Shown here: in pieces, positions 28,011 to 37,115 of the stretch
Numbering within the stretch: position 1 is the first letter of the stretch
Layout of the letters: each line of letters begins with the position of its first letter
Source of the DNA: Vicinamibacterales bacterium
Lineage (GTDB): Bacteria > Acidobacteriota > Vicinamibacteria > Vicinamibacterales > UBA2999
Assembly (NCBI GenBank): GCA_041394705.1
Contig: JAWKHS010000004.1
Span: 496,001-560,000 of the forward strand
DNA length: 64,000 nucleotides
Reading direction: 5' to 3'
Notes under the pieces: model-generated
What the model saw: the letters and a program-made list of their open reading frames with translations, nothing else
Told to the model about the DNA's origin: nothing
Database searches by the model: none
Program-made: the position numbers and the translations under genes

Positions 28011-29476
28011 CACGGTGGCCCGGCGCCGAGCGCGGCTGGCTGCTCGCCCTGCTGGCCGGGGCGACGGTCCTGAGGCTCGCACTCGCCGCCAACCCCGGCT
28101 ACTACGACGACCTTCGCTCGTACGCCATCTGGGGAGACGTGGGGGCGAGGCACGGCATCGCCTCGATCTACGACGCCGAGGCCTACCCCGACGAGCTGCT
28201 CGGCAACATCTGCGACTATCCGCCCGGGCTGCCCTACGGGTTGATGGTCGCGTCGGCCGTGAACGGCTGGGTACGGGGCGGCGAAGGCCTGGCGGACCGC
28301 CCGTACCAGATGCTCCAGGTCAAGCTGCTGCCGCTCCTGGGCGACCTCGTGCTCACGATCCTGGTGTTCGCCGCGGCGCGCGCGCTTGCCGGGTCGCGGA
28401 TGGCGCTCCTGGCGGCCGCCAGCTACGCGTTGAATCCCGCCGCGCTCTTCGACTCCGGCTATTGGGGACAGACCGACTCCATCGTGTTCGCGTGGATCGG
28501 CCTGGGCCTTGCGGGCGCCTGGACCGGCCGCGCCGTCCCGGCAGGCCTCGCCATGGGCCTGGCCATGCTGACCAAGCCCGTCGCCTGGCCGTTCGCGGCC
28601 CTTGCGGTGGTGCTCGGCTGGCGCCGGCACGGGCCGCGTCCGGTCGTCGCGGCGACGGTCACGGCCCTCGCCGTCGGCGTGGCGGCCTTCCTGCCCTTCG
28701 CCGCCGCCGGGCGCCTCGCGGACACCCTGGCCTCCATGCTCACGCAACTGGGCTCGATGCCCAACGTGTCGAACAACGCCCACAACCTGTGGGCCGTCTT
28801 CGCCCTCTGGGCCAATCTGGAGGCCGACTACACGGTGGCGGGTCCGCTGGACCTGCGCCTGATCGGCATCCTGCTGTTCCTGGGGGTCTACCTCCGGTAT
28901 CTCGTGCGGCTCTGGCAGGATCCGACGCTGCCCACCGTCCTGCTCTCGGGCGCCATGACCGCGCTCGCGCTCTTCGTCCTGTCCGTGCACCAGCACGAGA
29001 ACCACCTGTTCGGCGTCCTGCCGTTCCTGGCGGCGCTCTGCGTGGTGGACCGCCGGATTGGCGTCCTCTACGCGGCTTTCAGCACGACGTTGCTCGCCAA
29101 CATGGCCCTGCACGATCCGTATCTGCTGTCGCTGGTGCTCTCAGCCCCCGAAGGCTGGCGGGCGATCGAGTTCTACGGCGTCCCGGTCACGAGCCATGCC
29201 GACGCCACGCCGGCCTTCCAGGCCTGGGTGTGGATCGTCGGCGGGAACATCCTCGCCAATCTCGTCCTGTTCGTCCGGGCCCTGCAGGTGGCGGAGCGCT
29301 TCCGCCACGAGCCTCGCGCGCCCGGCCGCCCGTGGCTGGACCTCACGCCGCCGCAGGTGCGCGCCGTGATGATGGCCTGCATCGTCGGCGCCCTGCTCTC
29401 GGCCTGGTGGGTGACGGCGGCCGTGAACCCGAGCACGCGCGGCTACTGGGCGGCCCAGGCCCAGAAGGCGTCCTGA
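28007..29476 (+). CDS. Polytopic membrane glycosyltransferase (GT-C fold, GT39/GT87-like)
   Basis: A 489-residue integral membrane protein with about eleven hydrophobic segments. It has features of GT-C lipid-phosphosugar-dependent transferases: an acidic pair in the first periplasmic loop (NPGYYDDLRSYAIWGD) and conserved short segments such as DYPPGLPYG and SGYWGQTDS. These resemble mannosyltransferases related to Gpi18 and GT87. It would transfer a sugar from a polyprenyl-phosphate donor outside the membrane. GTG at 28007 overlaps the stop of the leader ORF. No partner genes lie next to it. The sugar and acceptor are unknown. Confidence 0.8.
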   Translation: MTRWPGAERGWLLALLAGATVLRLALAANPGYYDDLRSYAIWGDVGARHGIASIYDAEAYPDELLGNICDYPPGLPYGLMVASAVNGWVRGGEGLADRPYQMLQVKLLPLLGDLVLTILVFAAARALAGSRMALLAAASYALNPAALFDSGYWGQTDSIVFAWIGLGLAGAWTGRAVPAGLAMGLAMLTKPVAWPFAALAVVLGWRRHGPRPVVAATVTALAVGVAAFLPFAAAGRLADTLASMLTQLGSMPNVSNNAHNLWAVFALWANLEADYTVAGPLDLRLIGILLFLGVYLRYLVRLWQDPTLPTVLLSGAMTALALFVLSVHQHENHLFGVLPFLAALCVVDRRIGVLYAAFSTTLLANMALHDPYLLSLVLSAPEGWRAIEFYGVPVTSHADATPAFQAWVWIVGGNILANLVLFVRALQVAERFRHEPRAPGRPWLDLTPPQVRAVMMACIVGALLSAWWVTAAVNPSTRGYWAAQAQKAS

Positions 29477-29490
29477 GGCCCGTCCGCGGC

Positions 29491-30420
29491 TCAGCGCGCG
29501 ATCGCGGCCGGCAGCCAGGCGCCGAGCGCGTACAGGTGATCCAGGTGATCCGGCGCCGAGTTCCCGGCGAAGCCGAGCACCCGGAACCGCCCGCGGCCGG
29601 ATGCGCTCACCAGCTGCATCCCGAGCGGCCCCTCGCGCAGCCGCCGCTGCCGCGGCACGCCAGCGGCCGCGAGCAGCGCATCGGCCGTCTCGGTCGTGCT
29701 GGCGTAGGTGCCGGGATACACCTCGGAGTGCGTCACGAGGAACTGCCTGCGCCCGGACGCGGCATCCACCGCCAGCCGCTGGAAGACGTCGACGTCCGCC
29801 TCGTCCACCGGCAGGTCCGCGCCACGCGCCGCCGCGGCGTCGCCGACGTAGTCCGCGTGCAGCGAGTCGGCCAGCACGACCGACGACACGCGATCGTACG
29901 CGGCCGGATCCCGGAGGATCGCCCGCACGGCGCCGTACCCGGCGCTGAAGCTCGAGAGGACCACGGGGTCGAACGACACCGGCCGCCCGAGCCGCAGGGA
30001 CGCGGCGGTCCGGGCCTCCTCGAGCAGCGCCGGAAACCGGGCGGGATCGGCGAACGCACCGGCGTACACGCCCGACCCGCTGCCCAGGTCGAACGTGACG
30101 AGCGCGGCGTCGAGCCGGTGGGACGCGACGTGGTATTCGAGCAGCCACGGCGCGCCGTGGAAGTGGACGACGAGCGCCAGCCGGCCACCACGGAGCCCGT
30201 CGCGGAGAAACAGCGTGCCCCCGCGCAGGGCCTCGCGGGCACCGCGCGGGGCCGAGGCCACCACCCGGGGGTGGGGCCGTGTCGTGTCCGACATGGGCGA
30301 CGGGTTCTGCGGCGCGGGCGCGGGCGCCTGGGCGGACAGGACCGCCAGGCCGCCCACGAGCAGGAGACCGGCGGCCGCCGCGCCACCTCGACCGGGACGA
30401 ACGACACCAGTGGTGGGCAT
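29491..30420 (-). CDS. Exported alpha/beta-hydrolase-like protein
   Basis: A 309-residue protein with an N-terminal hydrophobic signal (residues 10-33), then a region with alpha/beta-hydrolase character. The nucleophile-elbow-like segment is VVLSSFSAGYGAVRAIL (SxSxG), preceded by strand VVHFHGAPWLLEYH, which could form the oxyanion hole. A late segment FAGNSAPDHLDHLYALG may supply the catalytic His. Substrate unknown; esterase or carbohydrate esterase is an inference. ATG at 30420 is the first with a plausible signal; the frame is open far upstream as antisense shadow. It is divergent from the DinB-like gene. Confidence 0.65.
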   Translation of the reverse strand: MPTTGVVRPGRGGAAAAGLLLVGGLAVLSAQAPAPAPQNPSPMSDTTRPHPRVVASAPRGAREALRGGTLFLRDGLRGGRLALVVHFHGAPWLLEYHVASHRLDAALVTFDLGSGSGVYAGAFADPARFPALLEEARTAASLRLGRPVSFDPVVLSSFSAGYGAVRAILRDPAAYDRVSSVVLADSLHADYVGDAAAARGADLPVDEADVDVFQRLAVDAASGRRQFLVTHSEVYPGTYASTTETADALLAAAGVPRQRRLREGPLGMQLVSASGRGRFRVLGFAGNSAPDHLDHLYALGAWLPAAIAR

Positions 30421-30428
30421 GGCTGATG

Positions 30429-30440
30429 ATGTAGCGTAAC
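30429..30440. promoter_or_regulatory. Overlapping divergent -10 candidates
   Basis: The stretch around GTAGCGTAAC reads TAGCGT on the plus strand and TACGCT on the minus strand. It could serve both the DinB-like gene (start 30502) and the hydrolase gene (start 30420), whose leaders would be about 58 and 6 nt. Confidence 0.3.
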
Positions 30441-30501
30441 GACATTCGGCTCGTGGGGACGAGCGCGGCCTGCGCCCCGCCGTCCCGGGAGGACACCGCA
30501 C

Positions 30502-31086
30502 ATGAGGCTCACGACACTGGCCGGCCTGCTCGCCATCGGGCTGACCGCTTCGCCCCTGCACGCCCAGGACGTCCTGAAAACCGCGAACATCCAGCGCTAC
30601 TACACGCCCGTCCGCCTCTTCCTGCAGGGCGCCGCCATCGTCATGCCCGAGGACAAGTACGGCTTCAAGCTCGACCCGGCGCAGATGACCTTCGGCCAGT
30701 GGATCAACCACGCGACCGAGCGCAACTACGTGGACTGCTCGACGCTCCGGGGCGAGGTGAACCCCCTGCCGAAGGCCAAGGTCGACATGCTCACGTCCAA
30801 GGCCGACATCGTGAAGAACCTCCAGGAGTCGTTCGCCTACTGCGACGCGGCCTTCGAGCGGATCGACGACAAGAAGATCCTGTCCTCGCCCGAGATGGTG
30901 ATTGCCTTCCTGCACACCACCGTCCACAACAACGAGATCTACGGCAACGTCGTCGGCTACATGCGCGCGAACCACATCGTGCCGCCGTCCACCGAGATGA
31001 TCCAGGAGATGCAGAAGCAGAAGAAGACGCCGGCCGAGATGATGAAGGAGATGATGGACAAGTACAACAGGAAGCCCGGCCACTGA
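30502..31086 (+). CDS. Exported DinB-like metalloprotein
   Basis: A 194-residue protein with a signal peptide (residues 1-22, ending LHAQD) and a four-helix DinB/YfiT-like domain. The putative metal ligands of that fold are present: H70 (WINHATERNY) and an HxxxH pair, H138 and H142 (FLHTTVHNNEIYG). DinB-like proteins bind a divalent metal; cytosolic ones include thiol-dependent S-transferases, but the exported branch has no known function. A strong Shine-Dalgarno (GGGAGGA) precedes the ATG. The C-terminus is Met/Lys-rich and helical. Confidence 0.75.
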   Translation: MRLTTLAGLLAIGLTASPLHAQDVLKTANIQRYYTPVRLFLQGAAIVMPEDKYGFKLDPAQMTFGQWINHATERNYVDCSTLRGEVNPLPKAKVDMLTSKADIVKNLQESFAYCDAAFERIDDKKILSSPEMVIAFLHTTVHNNEIYGNVVGYMRANHIVPPSTEMIQEMQKQKKTPAEMMKEMMDKYNRKPGH

Positions 31087-31179
31087 TCCGGAGGACGGGT
31101 GCCGGGATGGACGGCGGGACGGCCCGCCGGTCGGGGCGGGCGCGCGGCGGGGCGCGCCGGCGCGAGCTCGCGGCTGTGC

Positions 31180-31185
31180 TACGCT
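31180..31185 (+). promoter_or_regulatory. Candidate -10 element for beta-barrel gene
   Basis: TACGCT in the context GCTACGCT lies 31 nt upstream of the ATG at 31216, leaving a short leader with a good Shine-Dalgarno (CGGAGG). Confidence 0.4.
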
Positions 31186-31215
31186 GGCCCGGAACCCGAA
31201 CATCCCGGAGGCGGT

Positions 31216-32001
31216 ATGAGGCCCTGGCGTGAGATCGGCGCGCGCATCGTCATGGTCGGCGTCGTAGCGGCCGCCCTGGCCTCGGATGCCACGGCCCAGT
31301 CCGCCCCGCGCGGCACGCCCCCGCCAGCGCCGCCGCCGACGGACTTCATGCTCGGGCGGCCCAAGGGGTTCATCACCCTCGAGGGCGGCTTCCTCTTCGC
31401 CAACGCCGGCAGCGATCTCTACGACTTCGTCACCTCGCAGCTCACGCTGGACAAGAAGGCGTTCAACGCGCCCGTCATCGGCGGCCGGCTGGGCTGGTCG
31501 GTCACGCCGTCGCTCGACGTGGCCGTGCTCTACGAACGGGCGCAGTCCAGCACGCCGTCCGAGTACCGCGACTTCGTGGACGGCGACCTCCTGCCCATCC
31601 AGCAGACCACCGAGCGGAAGGAAGACCACATCGGCCTCTCCGTCCGCTGGTCGCTCGTGCCGTCGGGCCGGCGCATCAGCCGCTTCGCGTGGATCCCGCG
31701 CGCGATCACGCCCTACGTCGGGGGCGGCGCCGGGGCGGTGAGGTACCAGTTCCGGCAATACGGCAGCTTCGTGGACTTCCAGACGCTGCGCGTCTTCGAT
31801 GCCACCTTCGCGTCCGAGGGCTGGGCGCCGAGCGCGCACGCGCTGGCGGGCCTGGACGTGCGCGTGTACCGGCGGCTCTACGTGGGCGCCGACGCACGGT
31901 ACACGTGGAGCCGCGCGACGCTCGGCGCGGACTTCGTCGACTTCGCGCCGATCAGCCTCGCGGGCCTCCGCGTGGGCGGCAACGTGAAGATGGTCTTCTG
32001 A
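31216..32001 (+). CDS. Outer-membrane beta-barrel protein (OmpA/OmpW-like fold)
   Basis: A 261-residue protein with a signal peptide (residues 1-28, ending ATAQS), a Pro-rich linker and alternating hydrophobic strands typical of an eight-stranded barrel. It ends in VGGNVKMVF, whose terminal Phe is the usual assembly signal. Segments such as GGRLGWSVTPSLDVAVLYER and ITPYVGGGAGAVRYQFRQYG match small outer-membrane barrels of the OMP_b-brl class. ATG 31216 is chosen over a longer frame start at 31099 because it begins the signal peptide right after CGGAGG. Function unknown. The next gene follows after 10 nt. Confidence 0.8.
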   Translation: MRPWREIGARIVMVGVVAAALASDATAQSAPRGTPPPAPPPTDFMLGRPKGFITLEGGFLFANAGSDLYDFVTSQLTLDKKAFNAPVIGGRLGWSVTPSLDVAVLYERAQSSTPSEYRDFVDGDLLPIQQTTERKEDHIGLSVRWSLVPSGRRISRFAWIPRAITPYVGGGAGAVRYQFRQYGSFVDFQTLRVFDATFASEGWAPSAHALAGLDVRVYRRLYVGADARYTWSRATLGADFVDFAPISLAGLRVGGNVKMVF

Positions 32002-32011
32002 GGGCAGTCCC

Positions 32012-33262
32012 ATGATCATGCGAGGCCTCGCCGCCAGCTGCGTGCTGACACTCACGCTCACGCCGTCCCCGACCGGCGCGCAGACGCCCGGCCCGGCGTC
32101 CGCGCTCTCCGATCCGCACTGGGCCCCGTTCCTGGGTTGCTGGCGGGCCGAGGGTGATCGGTCGGGCACCGGCGCGCGGCTCTGCGTCACGCCGTCGGGC
32201 GAGGGCGTGACCGTCACCACCGTCATCGCGAACCAGCAGGTGAGCCAGGAGACGCGCGTCGCGACGGGTCTCGAGCGGCCGGTGCGCGAGCAGGCCTGCG
32301 ACGGCACCGAGACCGCGCACTGGGCGCCGCGCTCGGTGCGGCTCTACCGCTCCGCGACGGTCCGCTGCGACGCCGGCCCCGTCCGTCAGCTCGACTCCGT
32401 CTCGTTCCTGCTGGACGACGACACATGGGTGGACGTGGAAGCGGTGACCGAGGGCGCGGCCGTCAACGTCCGCGCGAGCCGGCTGGTCCGGGCCACGAAC
32501 CAGCGGCTGCCGGACGGCACGTCGGCGGCGCCGGCCATCGCGGCGCCCGCGGTCGCGGCGGTGCGGTGGACGGTCGAGGACGTCATCGAGCTGGCGCACG
32601 AGCTGCCGACCGACGCCGTGCAGGCGGCGATCTCCGAGGGACCGGCCAACTTCCGCTTGAACGCCCGGACGCTGACGGCGATGGCCGACGCCGGCGTCGG
32701 CGAGCGCGTGATCGACCTCATGGTGGGCCTCACCTACCCGTCGCGCTTCGTCGTGCAGCGCGCGGCCGCCGCGCCGGTCACGGCCTTCGGCTCGGGCGCG
32801 TTCGGCTGGGACCCGTTCTTCGCGCCCCTCGTCGGGCCCGCCGCCCTCTACCAGTGCTACGCGCCGTACGGGTGGGCCTCGTCCGCCTACTGGTCCAACT
32901 GCGCCGGCTACAACCGCTCGATGTTCGTCGCCTATCCCGGCTACTACGCCGGCTACTGGGATCCGTACGGCCCGGCCTGGGTCCTCACCCAGGCGGGTGG
33001 CGGCGGCGGCACGCCGGTGCCCCAGGCCGAGGGCCGCGTCGTCAACGGCCGCGGCTACACGCAGGTCCGACCGGTCGAGGCCCTGCCGCTGGCGGGCGGC
33101 GGATCGTCGTCCGGGGGCACATCGTCCGGCGCGTCGTCGGGCTCGTCGGGATCGGGCTCGAACTCGAACGGCGTGAGTTCCGGCGGCTACTCCGGCGGCG
33201 GCTCTGCGGGCGGCGGCGATCGCGTGGCCGTGCCGCGTCCTCCGCCGGGCGGCGGGCGCTGA
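32012..33262 (+). CDS. Exported protein with Gly/Ser-rich C-terminal tail
   Basis: A 416-residue secreted protein that I do not recognise. A signal peptide (residues about 1-24) precedes a THAP4/heme-binding-like or lipocalin-like beta region (HWAPFLGCWRAEGDRSGTGA). A short helical region (VEDVIELAHELPTDAVQAAI) and a Tyr/Trp-rich stretch (AYPGYYAGYWDPYGPAWV) follow. Roughly 60 final residues are low-complexity Gly/Ser with a Pro/Arg end. The Tyr-rich and Gly/Ser parts suggest a flexible surface or matrix role. It begins 10 nt after the barrel gene and is probably co-transcribed. A second in-frame ATG at 32018 is possible. Confidence 0.65.
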   Translation: MIMRGLAASCVLTLTLTPSPTGAQTPGPASALSDPHWAPFLGCWRAEGDRSGTGARLCVTPSGEGVTVTTVIANQQVSQETRVATGLERPVREQACDGTETAHWAPRSVRLYRSATVRCDAGPVRQLDSVSFLLDDDTWVDVEAVTEGAAVNVRASRLVRATNQRLPDGTSAAPAIAAPAVAAVRWTVEDVIELAHELPTDAVQAAISEGPANFRLNARTLTAMADAGVGERVIDLMVGLTYPSRFVVQRAAAAPVTAFGSGAFGWDPFFAPLVGPAALYQCYAPYGWASSAYWSNCAGYNRSMFVAYPGYYAGYWDPYGPAWVLTQAGGGGGTPVPQAEGRVVNGRGYTQVRPVEALPLAGGGSSSGGTSSGASSGSSGSGSNSNGVSSGGYSGGGSAGGGDRVAVPRPPPGGGR

Positions 33263-33280
33263 GCGGCCGACGGACTCCGC

Positions 33281-34336
33281 TCAGCGGCTGACCAGCACGC
33301 CCGCCAGGGGCGGCTGGACCACGGCCGACGTCACGCCGGCGGCCTGCCAGCGATCGGCCGTCGGCATCTCGGCGACCAGCCGAGGCGCCAGGTCGATGAA
33401 GGTGTCCACCAGATCGCGGTCCATCTTGCCGGACGCCACGTCGGCCCGCAGTTCTTCGAACGCGCGCTCGAGCCCGAGCGAAGCCCGGTACGGGCGATTG
33501 GTGGTCATCGCGTCGAACGCGTCGACGACGCCGATGATCTGGGCCAGCAGCGACACGTCGCGGCCCTGGAGCCCATCGGGATAGCCCGAGCCATCCAGCC
33601 GCTCGTGGTGCTGGCGGATGATCGGCCGGACGGGCGCCAGCGACCGGAGGCCCGAGCACAGGCGCTCGCCGATCACGGTGTGCGACTTGACGATGTCGTA
33701 CTCGTCCGGGGTCAGGCGTCCCTGCTTCAGCAGGATCGCGTCCGGAATGCCCACCTTGCCGACATCGTGCAGCAGGCCGCCCTTTCGCAGCGCCCAGAGC
33801 TCGTCCGACGCCAGGCCGAGCGCCCGGCCGAGCCCGACCGCGTAGCTCGACAGGCGGTCGCAGTGGCCTTCCGTGTAGGCATCGCGCGCCTCCACGGTGA
33901 GCGCCAGGCTGACGATGACCGACTCGGCCGACTCGAGTTCGTCGGTGTAGCGCTTGAGGCGCGAGAGCGACCGGACGCGCGCGGTCAGCTCCGACGAGTC
34001 GAACGGCTTGTTCAGGAAGTCGTCGGCGCCGGCCTCGATTCCGGCCAGCCGGTGCTCGCGCCCCACGAGGCCCGTCAGCAGCACGACCGGAATAAGGCGG
34101 GTGACCTCGCTCTTCTTGAGGCGTCGGCAGATGTCGAACCCGCTGGCGCCCGGCAGCTCCACGTCGAGCAGCACGACGTCGGGTGCGAACTGCGCGATCG
34201 CCCCTTCCACCGCCTCGCTGTCGTGGACCACGTCGGCCACGAAGCCTTCGGCGGTCAGGAGGCGCCGCAGCGCATCGGTGAAGGCAGGCGAGTCGTCGAC
34301 GACCAGGACACGGCGGGGCGTGGTGTCGCGGATCAC
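33281..34336 (-). CDS. Response regulator with HD-GYP c-di-GMP phosphodiesterase domain
   Basis: A 351-residue RpfG-type protein. The receiver domain (residues 9-125) has the acidic pair in LVVDDSP, phospho-acceptor D58 and K110. The HD-GYP domain (about 140-320) has H158, H190-D191 (LLHDVGKVGIPDA), H219, H243-H244 and the signature HHERLDGSGYPDGL. All residues needed for the bimetal site are present, so c-di-GMP hydrolysis is likely, switched by phosphorylation. GTG at 34336 lies 2 nt after the stop of the GGDEF gene, which fixes the start and shows an operon. Partner kinase: possibly the hybrid kinase-like gene upstream, though that one looks inactive. Confidence 0.93.
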   Translation of the reverse strand: MIRDTTPRRVLVVDDSPAFTDALRRLLTAEGFVADVVHDSEAVEGAIAQFAPDVVLLDVELPGASGFDICRRLKKSEVTRLIPVVLLTGLVGREHRLAGIEAGADDFLNKPFDSSELTARVRSLSRLKRYTDELESAESVIVSLALTVEARDAYTEGHCDRLSSYAVGLGRALGLASDELWALRKGGLLHDVGKVGIPDAILLKQGRLTPDEYDIVKSHTVIGERLCSGLRSLAPVRPIIRQHHERLDGSGYPDGLQGRDVSLLAQIIGVVDAFDAMTTNRPYRASLGLERAFEELRADVASGKMDRDLVDTFIDLAPRLVAEMPTADRWQAAGVTSAVVQPPLAGVLVSR

Positions 34337-34338
34337 GC

Positions 34339-35415
34339 TCAGTGCCCCCGCAGGTCGCGCAGCAGCCGGGCTTCCTTGACGACGACGCGGTTCTTGCCGT
34401 GCCGTTTCGCCGAGTACTGCGCGCCGTCGGCCCGCTCGTACAGGCTCGCCGCGGTGTCGCCCGCCGAGTACTCGGAGATGCCGCAGCTCAGCGTGGGCAC
34501 GTAGTCCGGCCGGCCGTTCTCGCCCGCCTTGCCGCAGGCGATCCGGGCCAGGACGTTGCCCAGCCGCGATTCGGCCTGCCGGAGCGTGAGCCCGGTCGCG
34601 AGCACGGCGAACTCGTCGCCGCCCACGCGGGCCACCAGGTCGTCGGAGCGGAACGACTCGGTGAGGCACCGCGCCACGTACTTCAGCACCTCGTCGCCGG
34701 CGGCGTGGCCGTGGGCGTCGTTGATCAGCTTGAAGTGGTCGATGTCGAGGATGGCGAGGATGAACGACGGACGCGACTGCCCCATCCAGCGGTCCAGCGT
34801 CTGGTCGAATCCACGGCGGTTCGCGACGCCCGTGAGCGGATCGGTGGAGGCTTCGCCCTTGACGGCCGAGAGGTCGCGCTCGAGGGCGGCCACGCGTTGG
34901 GTGAGGCCCTTCGCGGTCTCCTCCCAGGCCTTGCGCCGCGACGCGGCCACCTTCTTCAACGTCAGCACCTCCGCCATCAGGCGGAGCTTCATCTGCCGAG
35001 GATCGGAGAGCTTGCCGATGGCCTCGAAGCGTTCGGTGGACTGCGTGATGCTGGTGTGCATCGTGTCCATCTCGACGCCCATGGTGGCCATCACGTCACG
35101 CAGGGCCTCGACGACGGCGAACGACTCCTCGAGCCGCTGCGCCCGCGCCTGCTGGAGCTGGTCGATGAGCCCGCGCCCCTCGGCGAGGCATTCCCGGGCG
35201 AGTTCTTCCACCTCGGCCGACGGCCCGCTGACCGCGAGCATCGCGCGGCACGCCTCGAAGTGCTGGCCGAGGAGCGTCCACCCCTCGTGCTCGTCGGAAG
35301 CCAGGAAGTCGCGCGCCCACGCCAGGATGTCGTCCAGCAGCCGCATCACGACGGCGAGGTCGTGGTCCGGGCCGAAGCGGCGGATATCCAGCGAGATGAC
35401 GGCGTTGTTCGCCAT
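34339..35415 (-). CDS. Diguanylate cyclase (GGDEF protein)
   Basis: A 358-residue protein with a long helical, coiled-coil-rich N-terminal region (residues about 20-185) and a complete C-terminal GGDEF domain (190-350). The signature GGDEF is at 265-269, with the metal-binding Asp in AILDIDHFKLIND and a product-inhibition I-site R256-x-x-D259. It should synthesise c-di-GMP and be feedback-inhibited. No transmembrane segment, so the cue is cytosolic and perhaps protein-borne. It sits between a hybrid kinase-like gene (34 nt upstream) and the HD-GYP gene (2 nt downstream), giving opposing c-di-GMP enzymes in one operon downstream of the flagellar stator genes. Confidence 0.95.
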   Translation of the reverse strand: MANNAVISLDIRRFGPDHDLAVVMRLLDDILAWARDFLASDEHEGWTLLGQHFEACRAMLAVSGPSAEVEELARECLAEGRGLIDQLQQARAQRLEESFAVVEALRDVMATMGVEMDTMHTSITQSTERFEAIGKLSDPRQMKLRLMAEVLTLKKVAASRRKAWEETAKGLTQRVAALERDLSAVKGEASTDPLTGVANRRGFDQTLDRWMGQSRPSFILAILDIDHFKLINDAHGHAAGDEVLKYVARCLTESFRSDDLVARVGGDEFAVLATGLTLRQAESRLGNVLARIACGKAGENGRPDYVPTLSCGISEYSAGDTAASLYERADGAQYSAKRHGKNRVVVKEARLLRDLRGH

Positions 35416-35449
35416 GAATCGTGTCCGGCAGGCGGCCGAGGCCGACGCC

Positions 35450-37003
35450 TCAGGACGCCTCCAAGGGATGAATCGGCTCCCCGTCGTCGTGCTTGAGCCA
35501 GAGGTGGGCCAGCACGTCGGCCGCCGACGCCTCCTCCGACATCGAGAGGCCGTCGCCGTCGCACAGGCCCCGCACGGCGTCGATGACCCGCGCGGCCGCC
35601 AGGGGCCGGGTGATCGAGGCGGCGTGCGGCCGGTGTGGCGCGAGCGCCACGGCGCGGGCCGCCTCGTCCGACGTGCCCAGGATGCGCAGATCCGGGTGCG
35701 CCTCGAGCCAGGCGGCGCCGGCCTCCGCCGTGTCGCCGGCCACGCGGTCGGTCACGAGCACGGCGTCGGGGTGCAGCGCCAGGTAGGGCTCGGCGTCGGC
35801 GACCGACTCGGCGGCGTCCACCTCGTGCCCCTGGCCGCGCAGGACGGCCTGCAGCAGCCGCCGATGGGTCGCGTCCTGCTCCACGACCATCACCGACCGG
35901 CCGGTGGGCTGCGGCGTCGACGTGTCGCGCGGCTTCAGGACCGTCATGCCGTCGGACGGCAGCAGCAGGCCCACGGTCGCGATCCGCACGCCGTCGGTGT
36001 CGACCACGATGCGGCCTCCGGCGCGGCGCAGGGCCTCGAGGGCGGTGACGCCGGCCTCGTCCACGTCACGGCGCCGCGGCGGCGCCGGCGCGGCCGGGGT
36101 CGCCGTCTGGTAGCTCACCTCGACGCGGACGTAACGTCCCGGGCGGGCGGCGACCGGGGCGCCTTCGTGGCGGCGGCCGACTTCCACGTTCATCGTGCGG
36201 AAGGTCAGCGTGCCGCCGTGCGGCATCGTCTCGACGGCCTCGGCCGACAGCGCCGCGAGCGCGTGGTGCACGACGGCGCGGTCGATGGCGACGGTCCAGG
36301 GATGCGGCGCCGGCTGCACGATCACGCCGAGCCGGTGCCCGAAGGTCCGGCGCAGGTCGTCCTGCACGGCCGCGAGCACGGCATCGATGTCCACGGCGCG
36401 GCCGGGCCGGCCCGGCGCCTGGCCCAGGGCCCGGACCTTCACCGACACCTGCGCGGCACTGGCCACCGCGCGCCGGATCGCGTCGACGGCGCCGGCATCG
36501 CCGGGCATCGCGGCCAGGCACTCGGCGTGCCCGCCGATGATGGCCAGCAGGTTGTTGAGCTCGTGCGAGAGCTGCCCCGCCTCGTCACGCTGGACCGGAC
36601 GGGCCGGCGCGCCCACCGGCTGCGGCCAGGCCGAGAGGGGCTTGATCGAGACCCGGACGCCGGACAGCGCCCGCGGTTCGTCGAAGGCGGCCACGAGATC
36701 CACCATCGACGGCAGGGCCTTGCCGTCCACGCGCACGAAGTCCGCGTCCCACCGTTCGAGGCGCCCGGTGACGGCGGCCGCGCCGAGGGCTTCCGCGAGG
36801 CGCTCGGCGTCGCGGCAGAAGAGGCTCAGGTGAACGCCCAGCGCCTGCGCCGGGCTGGCGAGACCGAAGAGCTCCGCGGCGGCGGGATCGCACTCGACGA
36901 TGCAGCCATCGGGCGCCACGACGAGCTCGGGCACTGGCGCGAACGGCGCGGCGGCGGTGAGGGACGCGGGAGCGGCGGACGCGAACGTGTGCACGGCTGG
37001 CAT
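35450..37003 (-). CDS. Degenerate hybrid histidine kinase-like protein (PAS, H-box, receiver)
   Basis: A 517-residue protein. Residues about 20-140 form a PAS-like domain (APDGCIVECDPAAAELFGLA). A dimerisation H-box follows near 148 (QLSHELNNLLAIIGGHAE), with the phospho-His in an intact HELNN context. The ATP-binding region aligns up to ETMPHGGTLTFRT. The N-box Asn is missing (SAEAV for NARDA), and no DxGxG box can be found. The receiver-like C-terminus (SVMVVEQDATHRRLLQAVLR) keeps an acceptor-like Asp (VLVTDRV) but lacks the conserved Lys. It therefore looks like a pseudo-kinase scaffold. ATG 37003 follows an AGGTGC ribosome site; a TTG at 37090 is an alternative. It lies in the motAB-GGDEF-HD-GYP operon. 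Confidence 0.75.
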   Translation of the reverse strand: MPAVHTFASAAPASLTAAAPFAPVPELVVAPDGCIVECDPAAAELFGLASPAQALGVHLSLFCRDAERLAEALGAAAVTGRLERWDADFVRVDGKALPSMVDLVAAFDEPRALSGVRVSIKPLSAWPQPVGAPARPVQRDEAGQLSHELNNLLAIIGGHAECLAAMPGDAGAVDAIRRAVASAAQVSVKVRALGQAPGRPGRAVDIDAVLAAVQDDLRRTFGHRLGVIVQPAPHPWTVAIDRAVVHHALAALSAEAVETMPHGGTLTFRTMNVEVGRRHEGAPVAARPGRYVRVEVSYQTATPAAPAPPRRRDVDEAGVTALEALRRAGGRIVVDTDGVRIATVGLLLPSDGMTVLKPRDTSTPQPTGRSVMVVEQDATHRRLLQAVLRGQGHEVDAAESVADAEPYLALHPDAVLVTDRVAGDTAEAGAAWLEAHPDLRILGTSDEAARAVALAPHRPHAASITRPLAAARVIDAVRGLCDGDGLSMSEEASAADVLAHLWLKHDDGEPIHPLEAS

Positions 37004-37115
37004 GGGCACCTCGTGGGAACTCCGGACCTGCGCGCCGGTGCGCGCCGTGACCGTCGACCTCCGGGTCGATACAGGCTCCCCGATGAGCAATCGGCGCTCG
37101 CGGCGCGAGCTTGAA

